This document shows positions 1-8,656 of a stretch of DNA of 64,000 nucleotides, piece after piece. The number at the start of each line of letters is the position of its first letter. The first letter of the stretch is position 1. The notes beneath the pieces are model-generated. The model searched no databases. It was not told the origin of the DNA and worked only from the letters and a program-made list of their open reading frames with translations. Position numbers and translations under genes: made by a program. The stretch is from Streptomyces spinosisporus (GTDB lineage Bacteria > Actinomycetota > Actinomycetes > Streptomycetales > Streptomycetaceae). The stretch spans positions 248,001-312,000 of the forward strand of contig NZ_JALDAX010000006.1 in assembly GCF_022698145.1 (NCBI RefSeq), in the 5' to 3' direction.

Positions 1-562
1 CGATGCCGAGCAGTGAGCCCTGCCCGAGGGTGGCGAAGAAGGAGTCCTTGTCGACGAGGTAGGTCTTCGAGCCCTCGTCGGTGATGGCCAGCAGGATGCC
101 GCGGGCGCCCAGCATCGCCGCGAGGGTGACGATGAACGGCGCCAGCCGGACGCGTGCGATGAGCAGCCCGTTGACCAGGCCGATCAGCCCGCACACGGCC
201 AGCGGCAGCAACAGGGCCACCGCGGTGCCGTACTGCGAGCCCCAGGCCGCGAGGACACCGCCGAGGGCGAACAGCGAGCCGACCGACAGGTCGATGCCGC
301 CGGTGACGATCACGAAAGTCATGCCGAGGGCGACCACGGCGAGGAACGCCGAGGACAGCGCCATGTTCTCGAGGTTGTCGCCGGTCAGGAAGGTGTCGAA
401 GCTCAGCGACGCCACGGCCATGGCGATCACGAGGGTGACCAGGGCGCCGTGTTGCTGTGCGAGCGCGCTCAGCCGCTCGGAGCGGTTGGTGCGCCCGGCG
501 TCGTCGTCCTTGGGGCTCGCGGTGTCCGCCGGCATGCCGGCCTCTTCGGTCTGCGTGGTCAT
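1..562 (-). CDS. Sugar ABC transporter permease, YjfF-like (3' end cut by window)
   Basis: Inner-membrane permease of a ribose/galactofuranose-type (CUT2) importer. The first 187 codons are visible and the gene runs off the left edge. They hold a hydrophilic N-terminus (about 35 residues), several hydrophobic helices and the family signature VTGGIDLSVGS. The ATG at 562-560 overlaps the stop of the upstream permease gene by 4 nt (ATGA), so the two are translationally coupled. A second permease after binding protein, ATPase and first permease is the arrangement of the E. coli galactofuranose importer ytfQRT-yjfF. Family assignment is firm; the substrate is inferred from operon order. Confidence 0.88.
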   Translation of the reverse strand, partial: MTTQTEEAGMPADTASPKDDDAGRTNRSERLSALAQQHGALVTLVIAMAVASLSFDTFLTGDNLENMALSSAFLAVVALGMTFVIVTGGIDLSVGSLFALGGVLAAWGSQYGTAVALLLPLAVCGLIGLVNGLLIARVRLAPFIVTLAAMLGARGILLAITDEGSKTYLVDKDSFFATLGQGSLLGI

Positions 563-1521
563 CGCCTGCCTCGTTCCCGGGCCGCGTAGACGGCGAGGAC
601 GATCACCACGGCCTGGGCGATCTGGGTCCACGACGGCGGCAGATCGTGCTTGATGAGCGTGGTCGTGAGCAGCTGGATGAGCACGGCGCCCGCGACGGTG
701 CCACCGATGCGCACCCGCCCGCCGCTGAGCGGGGTGCCGCCGACGACGACGGCGGTGATGGCGGAGAGCTCCATCAGGTTGCCCAGCGAGGTGGGGTCGC
801 TGGCGGTGAGGCGGGCGGTGGCGAGTACGCCCGCGATCGCGGCGAGGGCGCCGGAGCAGACGTAGACCACGATCAGGACCCGGCGCACCGGGAGTCCGGC
901 GAGCCGGGCCGCCGGGCGGCTGTCGCCGATGGCCAGGACCTGCCGGCCGAAGGTGGTGCGGCGCATCACGAAGGCCACGAGCACGGCGAGCACCGCCGCG
1001 ATGAGGACCAGGTACGGCACACCGAGGACGTCGCCGGACCCGAGGGATGCCAGGCCGGGGTCGCGGACGTCCTTGAGCTGGGGCAGCAGGACGAGGGCCA
1101 GTCCGCGTCCGGCGACCATCAGGGCGAGAGTGGCGACGATGGGCTGGACGCCGACGAAGGCGATGAGGGCGCCGTTGGCGACGCCGACCACGATGCCTCC
1201 GATCACCGCGGTCAGGGCCGCGATCCAGGGGCCGTAGCCGAGGTAGAGCGAGAGCAGGGAGGTGGACAGGGCCATCACCGAGCCGACCGACAGGTCGACG
1301 CCCTCGGTGCCGATCGCCAGGGCCATGCCGAGCGCGACGATCAGGACGGGGGCGACCTGGACGGCCTGGGTGCGGAAGTTCTCCGCGGAGGCGAAGTGCG
1401 GGGTGAAGGCGAAGTTGAAGAGCAGCAGCACCAGGACGCCGGCGTAGACGCCGTAGTCCTGGAGCAGGCGCAGGAGCCGGTCGCGGTCCAACGAGCCGCG
1501 CGACAGGGCGAGTTCAGTCAT
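559..1521 (-). CDS. Sugar ABC transporter permease, YtfT-like
   Basis: Membrane-spanning permease (320 aa) of a CUT2 sugar importer. It has about 9-10 hydrophobic segments and the conserved EGVDLSVGS motif near residues 70-80. It begins inside the end of the ATPase gene (8-nt overlap) and its stop overlaps the next permease start. It should form a heterodimeric channel with the YjfF-like protein, as in the galactofuranose system where two different permeases are encoded. Regulation is expected from the operator region upstream of the binding-protein gene. Confidence 0.9.
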   Translation of the reverse strand: MTELALSRGSLDRDRLLRLLQDYGVYAGVLVLLLFNFAFTPHFASAENFRTQAVQVAPVLIVALGMALAIGTEGVDLSVGSVMALSTSLLSLYLGYGPWIAALTAVIGGIVVGVANGALIAFVGVQPIVATLALMVAGRGLALVLLPQLKDVRDPGLASLGSGDVLGVPYLVLIAAVLAVLVAFVMRRTTFGRQVLAIGDSRPAARLAGLPVRRVLIVVYVCSGALAAIAGVLATARLTASDPTSLGNLMELSAITAVVVGGTPLSGGRVRIGGTVAGAVLIQLLTTTLIKHDLPPSWTQIAQAVVIVLAVYAARERGRR

Positions 1522-3031
1522 CGCTCCCTCCAGCGGGTACGGCCGCGATGGCGCGCATCAGGGCGTCTTCGGTGACGGCGTCGCCGGTCAGTTCGCGCAC
1601 GACGACACCGTCCTTGAGGACCACCACGCGGTCGCTGCCCTCGATCAGCTCCTCGGTGTCGGAGGAGATCAGCAGCACGGCCAGACCGTCGTCGGCGAGT
1701 TCGTCGATGAGGGCCTGCACCTCCGCCTTGGCGCCGACGTCGATGCCGCGGGTCGGCTCGTCGAGCAGCAGCACCTTGGGGTGCAGGGCGAGCCAGCGGG
1801 CCAGCAGGACCTTCTGCTGGTTGCCGCCGGAGAGTTCGCCGACCTTCTGGTGCGGTCCTGCGGCCTTGATGCGCAGCCGCTTCATGAAGGTCTCCACGAT
1901 GCGGTCGACGCGGGTGTCGTCGACGAGGCCGAAGCGGGACAGCGCGGGCAGGGCGGCGAGCGCGATGTTCTCGCGCACGGACAGTCCGGGCACGATGCCC
2001 TCGGCCTTGCGGTCCTCGGGCAGCAGGCTGATGCCGGCGCGGATCGCCGCGGCGGTGGAGCCCGACCGCACCGGTACGCCGGCGACGACGACCCGTCCGG
2101 CGTCGGTGGGCAGCGCTCCCGCGATGGCCTTCGCGGTCTCGCTGCGCCCTGAGCCGAGCAGTCCACCGAGGCCGACGACCTCGCCGGGCCGCACCGCGAG
2201 GGACACGTCGCTCAGCCGGTGACTGACCGTCAGTCCCTCGGCGCGCAGGATCGGTTCGGCCTCGGTGTCGTGCGAACCGGTGAACTTGGTCATGCCCTCC
2301 TCGCGCACCTCGCCGATCTCACGGCCGAGCATCATGGCCACCAGCCGCAGCCGGTCGAGGTCGGCGAGCGGGCCGGTGTGCACCACGCGTCCGTCGCGCA
2401 GCACGGTGACGGTGTCGCAGATCTCGTACAGCTCGTCCATGCGATGGCTGACGTAGACGACCGCCACACCGCGCTCGCGCAGCATGCGGATCACCCCGAA
2501 GAGGGTCTTGACCTCGCGTGGTTCGAGGGACGAGGTGGGCTCGTCCATGATGACGACGCGGGCGTCGACGGCGACGGCGCGGGCGAGGGCGACCATCTGC
2601 TGTGCGCCGACGCCGAGTTCGCGCAGCGGCCTGCGCACGTCGACGCGGATACCGAGGCCGCGCAGGGCCTCGTCGGCCTCGCGGTGCATGCGCCGGAAGT
2701 CGATCAGGCCCAGCCGGCCGAGCGGTTCGCGGCCGAGGAAGAGATTGCGCGCCACGCTCATCAGCGGGACGAGGTTGACCTCCTGGTAGATGGTGGAGAT
2801 GCCCGCCTGCTGGGCCTGCAACGGCGTGCTGAAGCGCACCGGTTCGCCGTCGTACGTCACCTCGCCGGCGTCGGGCCGGTACACGCCGGTGAGCACCTTG
2901 ATGAGGGTCGACTTGCCCGCGCCGTTCTCGCCGACGAGTGCGTGCACCTCCCCGGCGCGCGCGGTGAAGTCCACGTCGGACAGGGCGCGCACGCCGGGGA
3001 AGGTCTTGGACAGGTGGCTGACCGAGAGCAC
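1514..3031 (-). CDS. Sugar ABC transporter ATP-binding protein, YtfR-like
   Basis: Cytoplasmic ATPase (505 aa) made of two fused ABC domains, as in RbsA/MglA/YtfR. The N-terminal half has Walker A GENGAGKST (about residues 35-43), a degenerate signature LGVGAQQM and Walker B VVIMDEPTS. The C-terminal half has GLLGSGRSE, the signature LSGGNQQK and Walker B LLLDEPTRG. The GTG start lies 1 nt after the stop of the binding-protein gene. It energises uptake through the two permeases encoded downstream. The altered N-terminal signature and the degenerate second Walker A are typical of this family. Confidence 0.93.
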   Translation of the reverse strand: MLSVSHLSKTFPGVRALSDVDFTARAGEVHALVGENGAGKSTLIKVLTGVYRPDAGEVTYDGEPVRFSTPLQAQQAGISTIYQEVNLVPLMSVARNLFLGREPLGRLGLIDFRRMHREADEALRGLGIRVDVRRPLRELGVGAQQMVALARAVAVDARVVIMDEPTSSLEPREVKTLFGVIRMLRERGVAVVYVSHRMDELYEICDTVTVLRDGRVVHTGPLADLDRLRLVAMMLGREIGEVREEGMTKFTGSHDTEAEPILRAEGLTVSHRLSDVSLAVRPGEVVGLGGLLGSGRSETAKAIAGALPTDAGRVVVAGVPVRSGSTAAAIRAGISLLPEDRKAEGIVPGLSVRENIALAALPALSRFGLVDDTRVDRIVETFMKRLRIKAAGPHQKVGELSGGNQQKVLLARWLALHPKVLLLDEPTRGIDVGAKAEVQALIDELADDGLAVLLISSDTEELIEGSDRVVVLKDGVVVRELTGDAVTEDALMRAIAAVPAGGSDD

Positions 3032-3032
3032 G

Positions 3033-4130
3033 TCAGTAGGCCTTGTTCAGGTCCGACTGGGCGTTGCTCTTGGAGTAGGAGCTGTCCTTGATAACGATGT
3101 CCTGGCTGACCTTGTCGCCCTTGGTGAAGGTGTCGAGGGTCTGGAAGGCGAGCGGTCCGAAGCGCGGGTTGGACTCGATGACGCCGGAGATCCAGCCGTC
3201 CACGATCTGCTGCACGGCGTTGCGGGTGCCGTCGACGGTGACGATCTTGACGTCGCCGGGCTTCTTGCCCGCGCCCTTGAGGGCGTTGACGGCGCCGATG
3301 CCCATCTCGTCGTTCTCGGCGTAGATGCCGGTGATGCCGGGCTTGGACTGGATGAGGTTCTCGGTGACCGACTGGCCCTTCTCCCGGGCGAAGTCACCGG
3401 TCTGCTTGAAGACGATCTTCAGGCCGGGGGCCTTCTCCTTGATGCGGTCCTCGAAGCCCTTGGTGCGCTCGGTGGTCACGTTGTTGCCGGCCGCGCCGAG
3501 CAGGATGGCGATCTCGCCGTTGCCGCCGGTCGCCTCGATCATCTGGTCCGCGGCCCGCTTGCCCTGCTCGACGAAGTCGGAGCCGATGAAGCTGACGTAG
3601 TCCTTGCAGGCGGTCGCGTTGATCTTGCGGTCGATCGTGACGATCGGGATGTGCTTGGCGGCGGCGGTGCGCAGCACCGGCTCCCAGCCGTCGGAGTTGA
3701 GTGGGGCGATGACCAGCAGGTTCGCGCCCTTCGCGATCAGGTCCTGGACGTCGCTGATCTGCTTGGAGAACTGCGACTGGGCATTGGCGGTGAGCAGCTT
3801 GATGCCCCGCTTCTTGGCCTCGGCCTTGATGGAGGCGGTCTCCGCGATCCGGAAGGGGTTGGCTTCCTTCTCGGACTGGGAGAAGCCGACGGTGGCGCCC
3901 TTGAGGTCGAGCTTCTGGCCGCCGTAGGCGTCGATGGTGCAGGTCGGTCCGGAGCCGGCGGCGGGCGAGGCCACCACCTGGCCGGCGTCGTCCTGCTGCG
4001 AGGCGGAGGGCTTGTTGTCCGAGTCGTCCTCGGACTTGGTGCATCCGGTCGCGAGCGCGAGGCTCGTCACGAGGCCGGCGGCGAGGAGGTGTCTTGCGGA
4101 GGTGCGACGGACAACTGCGATGGGCTTCAT
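3033..4130 (-). CDS. Sugar-binding lipoprotein, YtfQ-like (galactofuranose type)
   Basis: Extracytoplasmic solute-binding lipoprotein (365 aa). A signal peptide ends in a lipobox LATGC, with Cys30 as the lipidation site, followed by a Ser/Asp/Gln-rich linker and a periplasmic-binding fold. Segments such as IAPLNSDGWEPVLRTA, the SDFVEQGKRA stretch and YAENDEMGIGA closely parallel E. coli YtfQ, the galactofuranose receptor. The ATG at 4130 is chosen because it starts a normal signal peptide; a TTG 12 nt upstream is also open. It is the first gene of the four-gene import operon, preceded by two candidate LacI-type operators. Confidence 0.9.
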   Translation of the reverse strand: MKPIAVVRRTSARHLLAAGLVTSLALATGCTKSEDDSDNKPSASQQDDAGQVVASPAAGSGPTCTIDAYGGQKLDLKGATVGFSQSEKEANPFRIAETASIKAEAKKRGIKLLTANAQSQFSKQISDVQDLIAKGANLLVIAPLNSDGWEPVLRTAAAKHIPIVTIDRKINATACKDYVSFIGSDFVEQGKRAADQMIEATGGNGEIAILLGAAGNNVTTERTKGFEDRIKEKAPGLKIVFKQTGDFAREKGQSVTENLIQSKPGITGIYAENDEMGIGAVNALKGAGKKPGDVKIVTVDGTRNAVQQIVDGWISGVIESNPRFGPLAFQTLDTFTKGDKVSQDIVIKDSSYSKSNAQSDLNKAY

Positions 4131-4161
4131 GGGTGTCCCCAAACGGCGCGGCCCCGGAGCT

Positions 4162-4173
4162 GAGAGCGCTCTC
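4162..4173. promoter_or_regulatory. LacI-family operator, CebR-box-like palindrome
   Basis: A perfect 12-bp palindrome GAGAGCGCTCTC lies 31 nt upstream of the binding-protein start. In context (TGAGAGCGCTCTCG) it matches 11 of 14 positions of the CebR box TGGGAGCGCTCCCA known from Streptomyces cellobiose control. It differs from the TTNCAACGNTGTA sites nearby, so a second LacI-type regulator may act here. Confidence 0.55.
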
Positions 4174-4228
4174 GGGGAGGCTGGCTCTTGCGGTCAACTC
4201 GGTGTGGCACGTCGTTCAGAGGAGGTTT

Positions 4229-4243
4229 TTACATCGTTGAAAG
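4229..4243 (-). promoter_or_regulatory. Candidate operator of the adjacent LacI regulator (site 1)
   Basis: Read on the minus strand the site is CTTTCAACGATGTAA. It is almost the same as the site upstream of the GH2 gene (TTCCAACGTTGTACA), sharing TTNCAACGNTGTA with the central CG typical of LacI-family operators. It lies between the divergently useful promoter of the importer operon and the end of the LacI gene. Confidence 0.5.
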
Positions 4244-4274
4244 ACCCGTGTAAAGACCTCCGTCCGAAATCTCG

Positions 4275-5288
4275 TCAGCGGCGGCCCAGGGTGCTCTCGC
4301 GCTCCACGAGCTCGAACTTCGCGGTGAGTTCGCGTCCGCCGGGCTCCTCGCGGCCCGACAGGCTGCGCAGCAGCGAGGCGACGGCCATCTTGGCGATGGC
4401 GTGCTTGTCCGGGGAGACCGTGGTCAGGGTGACGGCGCCGAACCGCCCCTCGGCGATGTCGTCGAACCCCACCACCGCCACGTCCCAGGGCACCCGGAGC
4501 CCTCGCTCGTGCAGCACCCGCATCGCCCCGATCGCGATCAGGTCGTTGAACGCGAAGACGGCGTCCGGGCGCACGCCGGAGTCCAGCAGCTCGGCCATCG
4601 CACGCGCCCCGTCGTCCCGGTCCCACCCGCCGACCGGGACCACCAGGCTGTCCGGCGCGGGCACACCGGCCGCCGCCAACTCCTCGCGCCAGCCGTCCAG
4701 TCGCAGGTGGGCGGGCCGGTTCACGGAGTCGGTGCGCACACCGAGGTAGGCGATGCGGGTCCGGCCGCGCCCGAGCAGATGCCGCACCGCGCACCGGGCC
4801 GCGGCCACGTTGTCGATCGCGATGTGGTCGAAGGGCAGGTCGTACTCCCGCTCGCCGAGCAGCACCAGCGGTACGTCGTCGGACCGGCCCTGCAGATCCT
4901 CGGCCTCCAGGGCCAGCGGGCTCAGGATCAGCCCGTCGATGACCCGGCCCCGGAACCCCTGGCTGACCAGGATCTCCTGCTCGCGGTCGCCGCGGGTGTG
5001 GTCGAGCAGGACGGTGAACTCGTGCTCGGCGGCCGCGTCGATCACGGCGCCGGCCAGCTCGGCGAAATAGGGGTTGCCGAGTTCGGGCACGGCCAGCGCG
5101 ATGATCCCCGTCCGGCCCTTGCGCAGATGCCGCGCGGTCAGATTGGGCCGGTAGCCGAGCTCGTCGATCGCCGCCTGCACCCGGGCCCGCATGGCCGGGG
5201 TGACGTGCGGATAGTTGTTCACAACGTTGGACACGGTCTTGATCGAAACGCCCGCGCGTTCCGCCACGTCCTTCAGGCTGGCCCGCAA
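4275..5288 (-). CDS. LacI family transcriptional regulator
   Basis: DNA-binding repressor (337 aa). The N-terminal HTH SLKDVAERAGVSIKTVSNVV is followed by the hinge (ELGYRPNLTARHLRKGRTG) and a periplasmic-binding-like effector domain ending with the usual DDIAEGRFGAVTLTTV segment. The TTG start at 5288-5286 is chosen because a GAGGAG sequence sits 5 nt upstream and the HTH begins at once. It lies between the galactofuranose-type importer and the secreted GH2 gene. Matching operators on both sides suggest that it controls both, with the imported sugar as probable inducer. Confidence 0.92.
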   Translation of the reverse strand: MRASLKDVAERAGVSIKTVSNVVNNYPHVTPAMRARVQAAIDELGYRPNLTARHLRKGRTGIIALAVPELGNPYFAELAGAVIDAAAEHEFTVLLDHTRGDREQEILVSQGFRGRVIDGLILSPLALEAEDLQGRSDDVPLVLLGEREYDLPFDHIAIDNVAAARCAVRHLLGRGRTRIAYLGVRTDSVNRPAHLRLDGWREELAAAGVPAPDSLVVPVGGWDRDDGARAMAELLDSGVRPDAVFAFNDLIAIGAMRVLHERGLRVPWDVAVVGFDDIAEGRFGAVTLTTVSPDKHAIAKMAVASLLRSLSGREEPGGRELTAKFELVERESTLGRR

Positions 5289-5385
5289 GGGATCTCCTCA
5301 GCATCGATGGGTGCCTCATCCTCAGGGATTTGTCATGCCCCTGGACAGAGGCCGGGAGCCGTGCTCTTATGCCAACTGCCGTTCC

Positions 5386-5400
5386 TTCCAACGTTGTACA
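5386..5400 (+). promoter_or_regulatory. Candidate operator of the adjacent LacI regulator (site 2)
   Basis: TTCCAACGTTGTACA with the palindromic core CAACGTTG lies 46 nt upstream of the GH2 start and about 100 nt upstream of the LacI start, so it could control both divergent genes. It matches the site before the importer operon at TTNCAACGNTGTA. Confidence 0.55.
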
Positions 5401-5445
5401 GACTGAAGCAGCGAGCCGCCACCCTTCCTCAGCCAAGGAGGATTC

Positions 5446-8049
5446 GTGCGCATCAGACCGATCCGCCAACGCCTCGCCCTGCTCGTGGCCGCGGCCCTCG
5501 GTGCCGCGGGCCTTGCCGTGACGCCTGCCGCGAGTGCGGCAGACGATCCCGTCGAGGTCCATGGCCTCAAGGGCGAGTACTACACGCAGTCGGCACCCGG
5601 CGCCTTCGATTTTCACGAGCTCAAGGCCACCGGGTTCGACCCCAACCTGGACTTCGACACCCTCGAACCACGACTGAACTTCGCCACCGGGCAGGCGGAC
5701 GACGTGAGCGTCCGCTGGACCGGAAAGGTCGTCCCGGAGAAGACCGGGAACACCACCTTCTCGATCATCGGTGACAACGGCTTCCGGCTGTGGGTCGACG
5801 GGAAGCTGGTCATCGACCACTGGGTCGACGACTGGGACACCGAACAGACCGGCCAGCCCGTCGAGTTGACCGCGGGCAAGGCCTACGACATCAAGGTCGA
5901 GTACTTCGAGCACTACGGAGGCTCCAACCTCCATCTGCGCTGGACCCCGCCGGGCGGCAGTAAGACCGCCGTACCGCAGTCCGCGTTCCGTCTGCCGGAC
6001 GGCTACGACTACGACGGCGCCATCTCCACGGACGTCCAGGCCGGCGGCCGTACGCTCGCGATGGAGTTCGCGCAGCCGCTCGCCGCACCGCCGGCCGGTC
6101 TCACCGACCACCTCGACGCGGTGATCGGGGGCGCCACCTGGCCCCTGGGCACGGCCCGGCTGGACTCCGCCGACCCGCACAGGCTGCTGGTCTCGCTGAA
6201 GGAGCCCGTCGTCGGCAACAAGTCCGGCACCGCGTCCGGCCTCGCCGACGTCCGCTACGACGGCAAGGGCGGTCTGACCGGCACGGACGGCAACGTTGTC
6301 AGCTCCTTCTGGAGCAGCGGCGCCAACAAGTCCACATACGAACTCAGCACCAAGTGGGCCGACGACGTCTCGCCCTCCAACGCCCACCCCGAGTACCCGC
6401 GGCCGCAGTTGACCCGTGACTCGTGGAAGAACCTCAACGGGTCCTGGCAGTTCGCCGCCGCCAAGGCGGGAGAGCAGCCGCCGGTGGGCAAGAACCTCGG
6501 CGAGAAGATCCTCGTCCCCTACCCCGTCGAGTCGCAGCTGTCGGGTCTGGAGCGGCACGAGGACCGCATGTGGTACCGGCGCACCTTCACCGTGCCGGCC
6601 GGCTGGAAGGTCGGCTCCGGCAAGCGGCTGCAGCTCAACTTCGGCGCGGTCGACTGGAAGGCCGAGGTGTACGTCAACGGCACCAAGGTGGCCGAACACC
6701 AGGGCGGCTACGACAAGTTCAGCGCCGACATCACGGACGCGCTGAAGCCGGGCCGCACCCAGGAACTGATCGTCGGCGTCTACGATCCCACCGACGCGGC
6801 GAACGGCGAGAACCCGCCGGTCGGCAAGCAGCGCCTGGACCCCAGCGGCATCTGGTACACGCCGACCTCGGGCATCTGGCAGACGGTGTGGATGGAGCCG
6901 GTAGCGGCCGACCACGTCGACCAGCTCAAGCTCACCCCGAACGTGGACGACGGCACACTCACCGTCGAACCGCAGGGCGTACGCGACGGAGTGCCGGTCA
7001 CGGCGACGGCCTACGAGGGCAAGCGCAAGGTCGCCACGGTCACCGGCCGCAGCGGCAAGGCCCTGACCCTGCACCTCCGCAAGCCGCACCTGTGGTCGCC
7101 CGACGACCCCTACCTCTACAACCTCAAGGTGAGCGTCGGATCCGACCGTGTCGGCAGCTACTTCGGCATGCGGTCGATCAAGGTCGAGAAGATCGACGGC
7201 GTTCCGCGCACCGTCCTGAACGGCAAGCCGATCTTCATGATGGCCACGCTCGACCAGGGCTTCTGGCCGGACGGCCTGTACACGGCGCCGACCGACGAGG
7301 CGCTCGCGTACGACCTGAAGATGCACAAGAACATGGGCTTCAACTCGGTGCGCAAGCACATCAAGGTGGAACCCGACCGCTGGTTCTACTGGGCCGACCG
7401 ACTGGGCCTGATGGTGTGGCAGGACATGCCGGCGATGACCGCCGGAGTGAACCCGTCCACCGCCGCGCGCGCCGAGTACGAGCGCGAGATGAAGCAGATG
7501 ATCGACGAGCACATCAGCAGCCCGTCCGTCATCATGTGGGTCACCTTCAACGAGGGCTGGGGCCAGTACGACATGGCCCGCATCGCCGACCAGGCCAAGT
7601 CCTGGGACCCGACCCGGCTGGTCAACTCCATGTCCGGGCTCAACCTCGGGGCCGACGGCGGCACCGGCGACATCATGGACGAACACGGCTACCCCAGTCC
7701 CGCCCTGCCGCCGCAGCCGGACGGTCAACGCGCCCTGGTCAGCGGTGAGTACGGCGGTCTCGGGCTCGCGGTGCCGGGACATGCCTGGTCGGTCCAGCAG
7801 TCCTACGTCGACGTCGACCCGGCCACCTACACCGACGACTACCTCGCCAAGCTCGACGAGGTCCACGCGCTCGCCTGCAAGGGCGGCAACGGCGCGGTCT
7901 ACACCCAGATCTCGGATGTCGAAGGTGAGCTCAACGGCCTGCTGACGTACGACCGCAAGGTCGTCAAGCCCGACGTCAAACGGCTCAAGGCGGCCCAGCA
8001 GGCGCTGATCTCCGACGCCTCGCGGGCCACTCCGGCCGGGTGCGCCTGA
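5446..8049 (+). CDS. Secreted PA14-GH2 glycoside hydrolase, possible exo-beta-galactofuranosidase
   Basis: Exported enzyme (867 aa). A signal peptide with probable cleavage after ASA (residue 31) is followed by a PA14 carbohydrate-binding domain (about 40-175), a linker domain, a GH2 sugar-binding jelly roll (from about 320), a GH2 immunoglobulin-like domain and a C-terminal TIM barrel. The expected acid/base Glu lies in FNEGWGQYD (Glu703) and the nucleophile in SGEYGGLG (Glu768). The GTG start follows a strong AAGGAGGA. GH2 activity is well supported. The galactofuranosidase idea rests on the neighbouring YtfQRT-like importer and shared operators; beta-galactosidase or beta-glucuronidase activity cannot be excluded. 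Confidence 0.88.
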   Translation: MRIRPIRQRLALLVAAALGAAGLAVTPAASAADDPVEVHGLKGEYYTQSAPGAFDFHELKATGFDPNLDFDTLEPRLNFATGQADDVSVRWTGKVVPEKTGNTTFSIIGDNGFRLWVDGKLVIDHWVDDWDTEQTGQPVELTAGKAYDIKVEYFEHYGGSNLHLRWTPPGGSKTAVPQSAFRLPDGYDYDGAISTDVQAGGRTLAMEFAQPLAAPPAGLTDHLDAVIGGATWPLGTARLDSADPHRLLVSLKEPVVGNKSGTASGLADVRYDGKGGLTGTDGNVVSSFWSSGANKSTYELSTKWADDVSPSNAHPEYPRPQLTRDSWKNLNGSWQFAAAKAGEQPPVGKNLGEKILVPYPVESQLSGLERHEDRMWYRRTFTVPAGWKVGSGKRLQLNFGAVDWKAEVYVNGTKVAEHQGGYDKFSADITDALKPGRTQELIVGVYDPTDAANGENPPVGKQRLDPSGIWYTPTSGIWQTVWMEPVAADHVDQLKLTPNVDDGTLTVEPQGVRDGVPVTATAYEGKRKVATVTGRSGKALTLHLRKPHLWSPDDPYLYNLKVSVGSDRVGSYFGMRSIKVEKIDGVPRTVLNGKPIFMMATLDQGFWPDGLYTAPTDEALAYDLKMHKNMGFNSVRKHIKVEPDRWFYWADRLGLMVWQDMPAMTAGVNPSTAARAEYEREMKQMIDEHISSPSVIMWVTFNEGWGQYDMARIADQAKSWDPTRLVNSMSGLNLGADGGTGDIMDEHGYPSPALPPQPDGQRALVSGEYGGLGLAVPGHAWSVQQSYVDVDPATYTDDYLAKLDEVHALACKGGNGAVYTQISDVEGELNGLLTYDRKVVKPDVKRLKAAQQALISDASRATPAGCA

Positions 8050-8127
8050 CACCCGCCCGGACTCGGCGAACGCCTCCCCGCGCCGCGCCGAGTGTCCTTC
8101 GCTGATCCGTGAGGATCCGTCAAAGGG

Positions 8128-8167
8128 GTGCGGTTCGCCCGCCGTTGGAGCGGCGGGCGAACCGCAC
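8128..8167. terminator. Bidirectional terminator hairpin
   Basis: A 16-bp perfect inverted repeat (8128-8143 with 8152-8167, 8-nt loop) lies between two convergent genes, the GH2 gene and the VOC gene. No long T-run follows, as is usual in GC-rich actinobacteria. Confidence 0.75.
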
Positions 8168-8178
8168 TGTCGCGCTGG

Positions 8179-8610
8179 TCAGGCCGCAAAGACCTGTGAG
8201 TCGTCGGCGAACGCCTTGAACTCCAGGGCGTTGCCGGCCGGGTCGTGGAGGAACATCGTCCACTGCTCGCCCTTCTGACCCTCGAAGCGGACGTAGGGCT
8301 CGATGACGAACTCGACGCGCGCCGCACGCAGACGGTCGGCGAGTCGGTGGAATGCGTCGACCGTCAGGATCAGCCCGAAATGCGGCACCGGGACGTCGTG
8401 GCCGTCGACCGGGTTGTGGATGCGCTGTCCACGCTCCGGGGCGAGGTGGGTGACGAACTGGTGGCCGTGCAGATTCCAGTCCACCCAGGTGTCCGCGCTG
8501 CGGCCCTGCTCCAGGCCCAGCACCTCGCCGTAGAACCGGCGGGCGGCGGCCAGGTCGTCGACCGGCATGGCGAGATGGAACCGCGGGATCGGGGAGTCGA
8601 GTTCGCTCAC
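8179..8610 (-). CDS. VOC family (glyoxalase/dioxygenase-like) protein
   Basis: Small cytoplasmic protein (143 aa) with one vicinal-oxygen-chelate module pair. It starts with PRFHLAMPVDDLAAARRFYGEVLGL and ends with a MFLHDPAGNALEFKAF strand, where the Glu is a likely metal ligand. The mid-protein segment FGLILTVDAFHRL carries the second repeat. The GTG start is followed directly by this fold. It is divergent from the GntR/aldolase pair, with a palindromic operator between them, so it may be part of that regulon. The substrate is unknown. Confidence 0.85.
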   Translation of the reverse strand: MSELDSPIPRFHLAMPVDDLAAARRFYGEVLGLEQGRSADTWVDWNLHGHQFVTHLAPERGQRIHNPVDGHDVPVPHFGLILTVDAFHRLADRLRAARVEFVIEPYVRFEGQKGEQWTMFLHDPAGNALEFKAFADDSQVFAA

Positions 8611-8656
8611 GGGACCGCCCTCCTGGTCGTAGGAGTCACTGTGTTGAGAGCGAGGT

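Noticed and set aside
4216..8052. Very long open frame (about 1278 codons) on the minus strand opposite the GH2 and LacI genes
   Set aside because: It runs antisense to well-supported genes with conserved motifs, and its translation is Arg/Gly/Val-rich low complexity typical of shadow frames in high-GC DNA.
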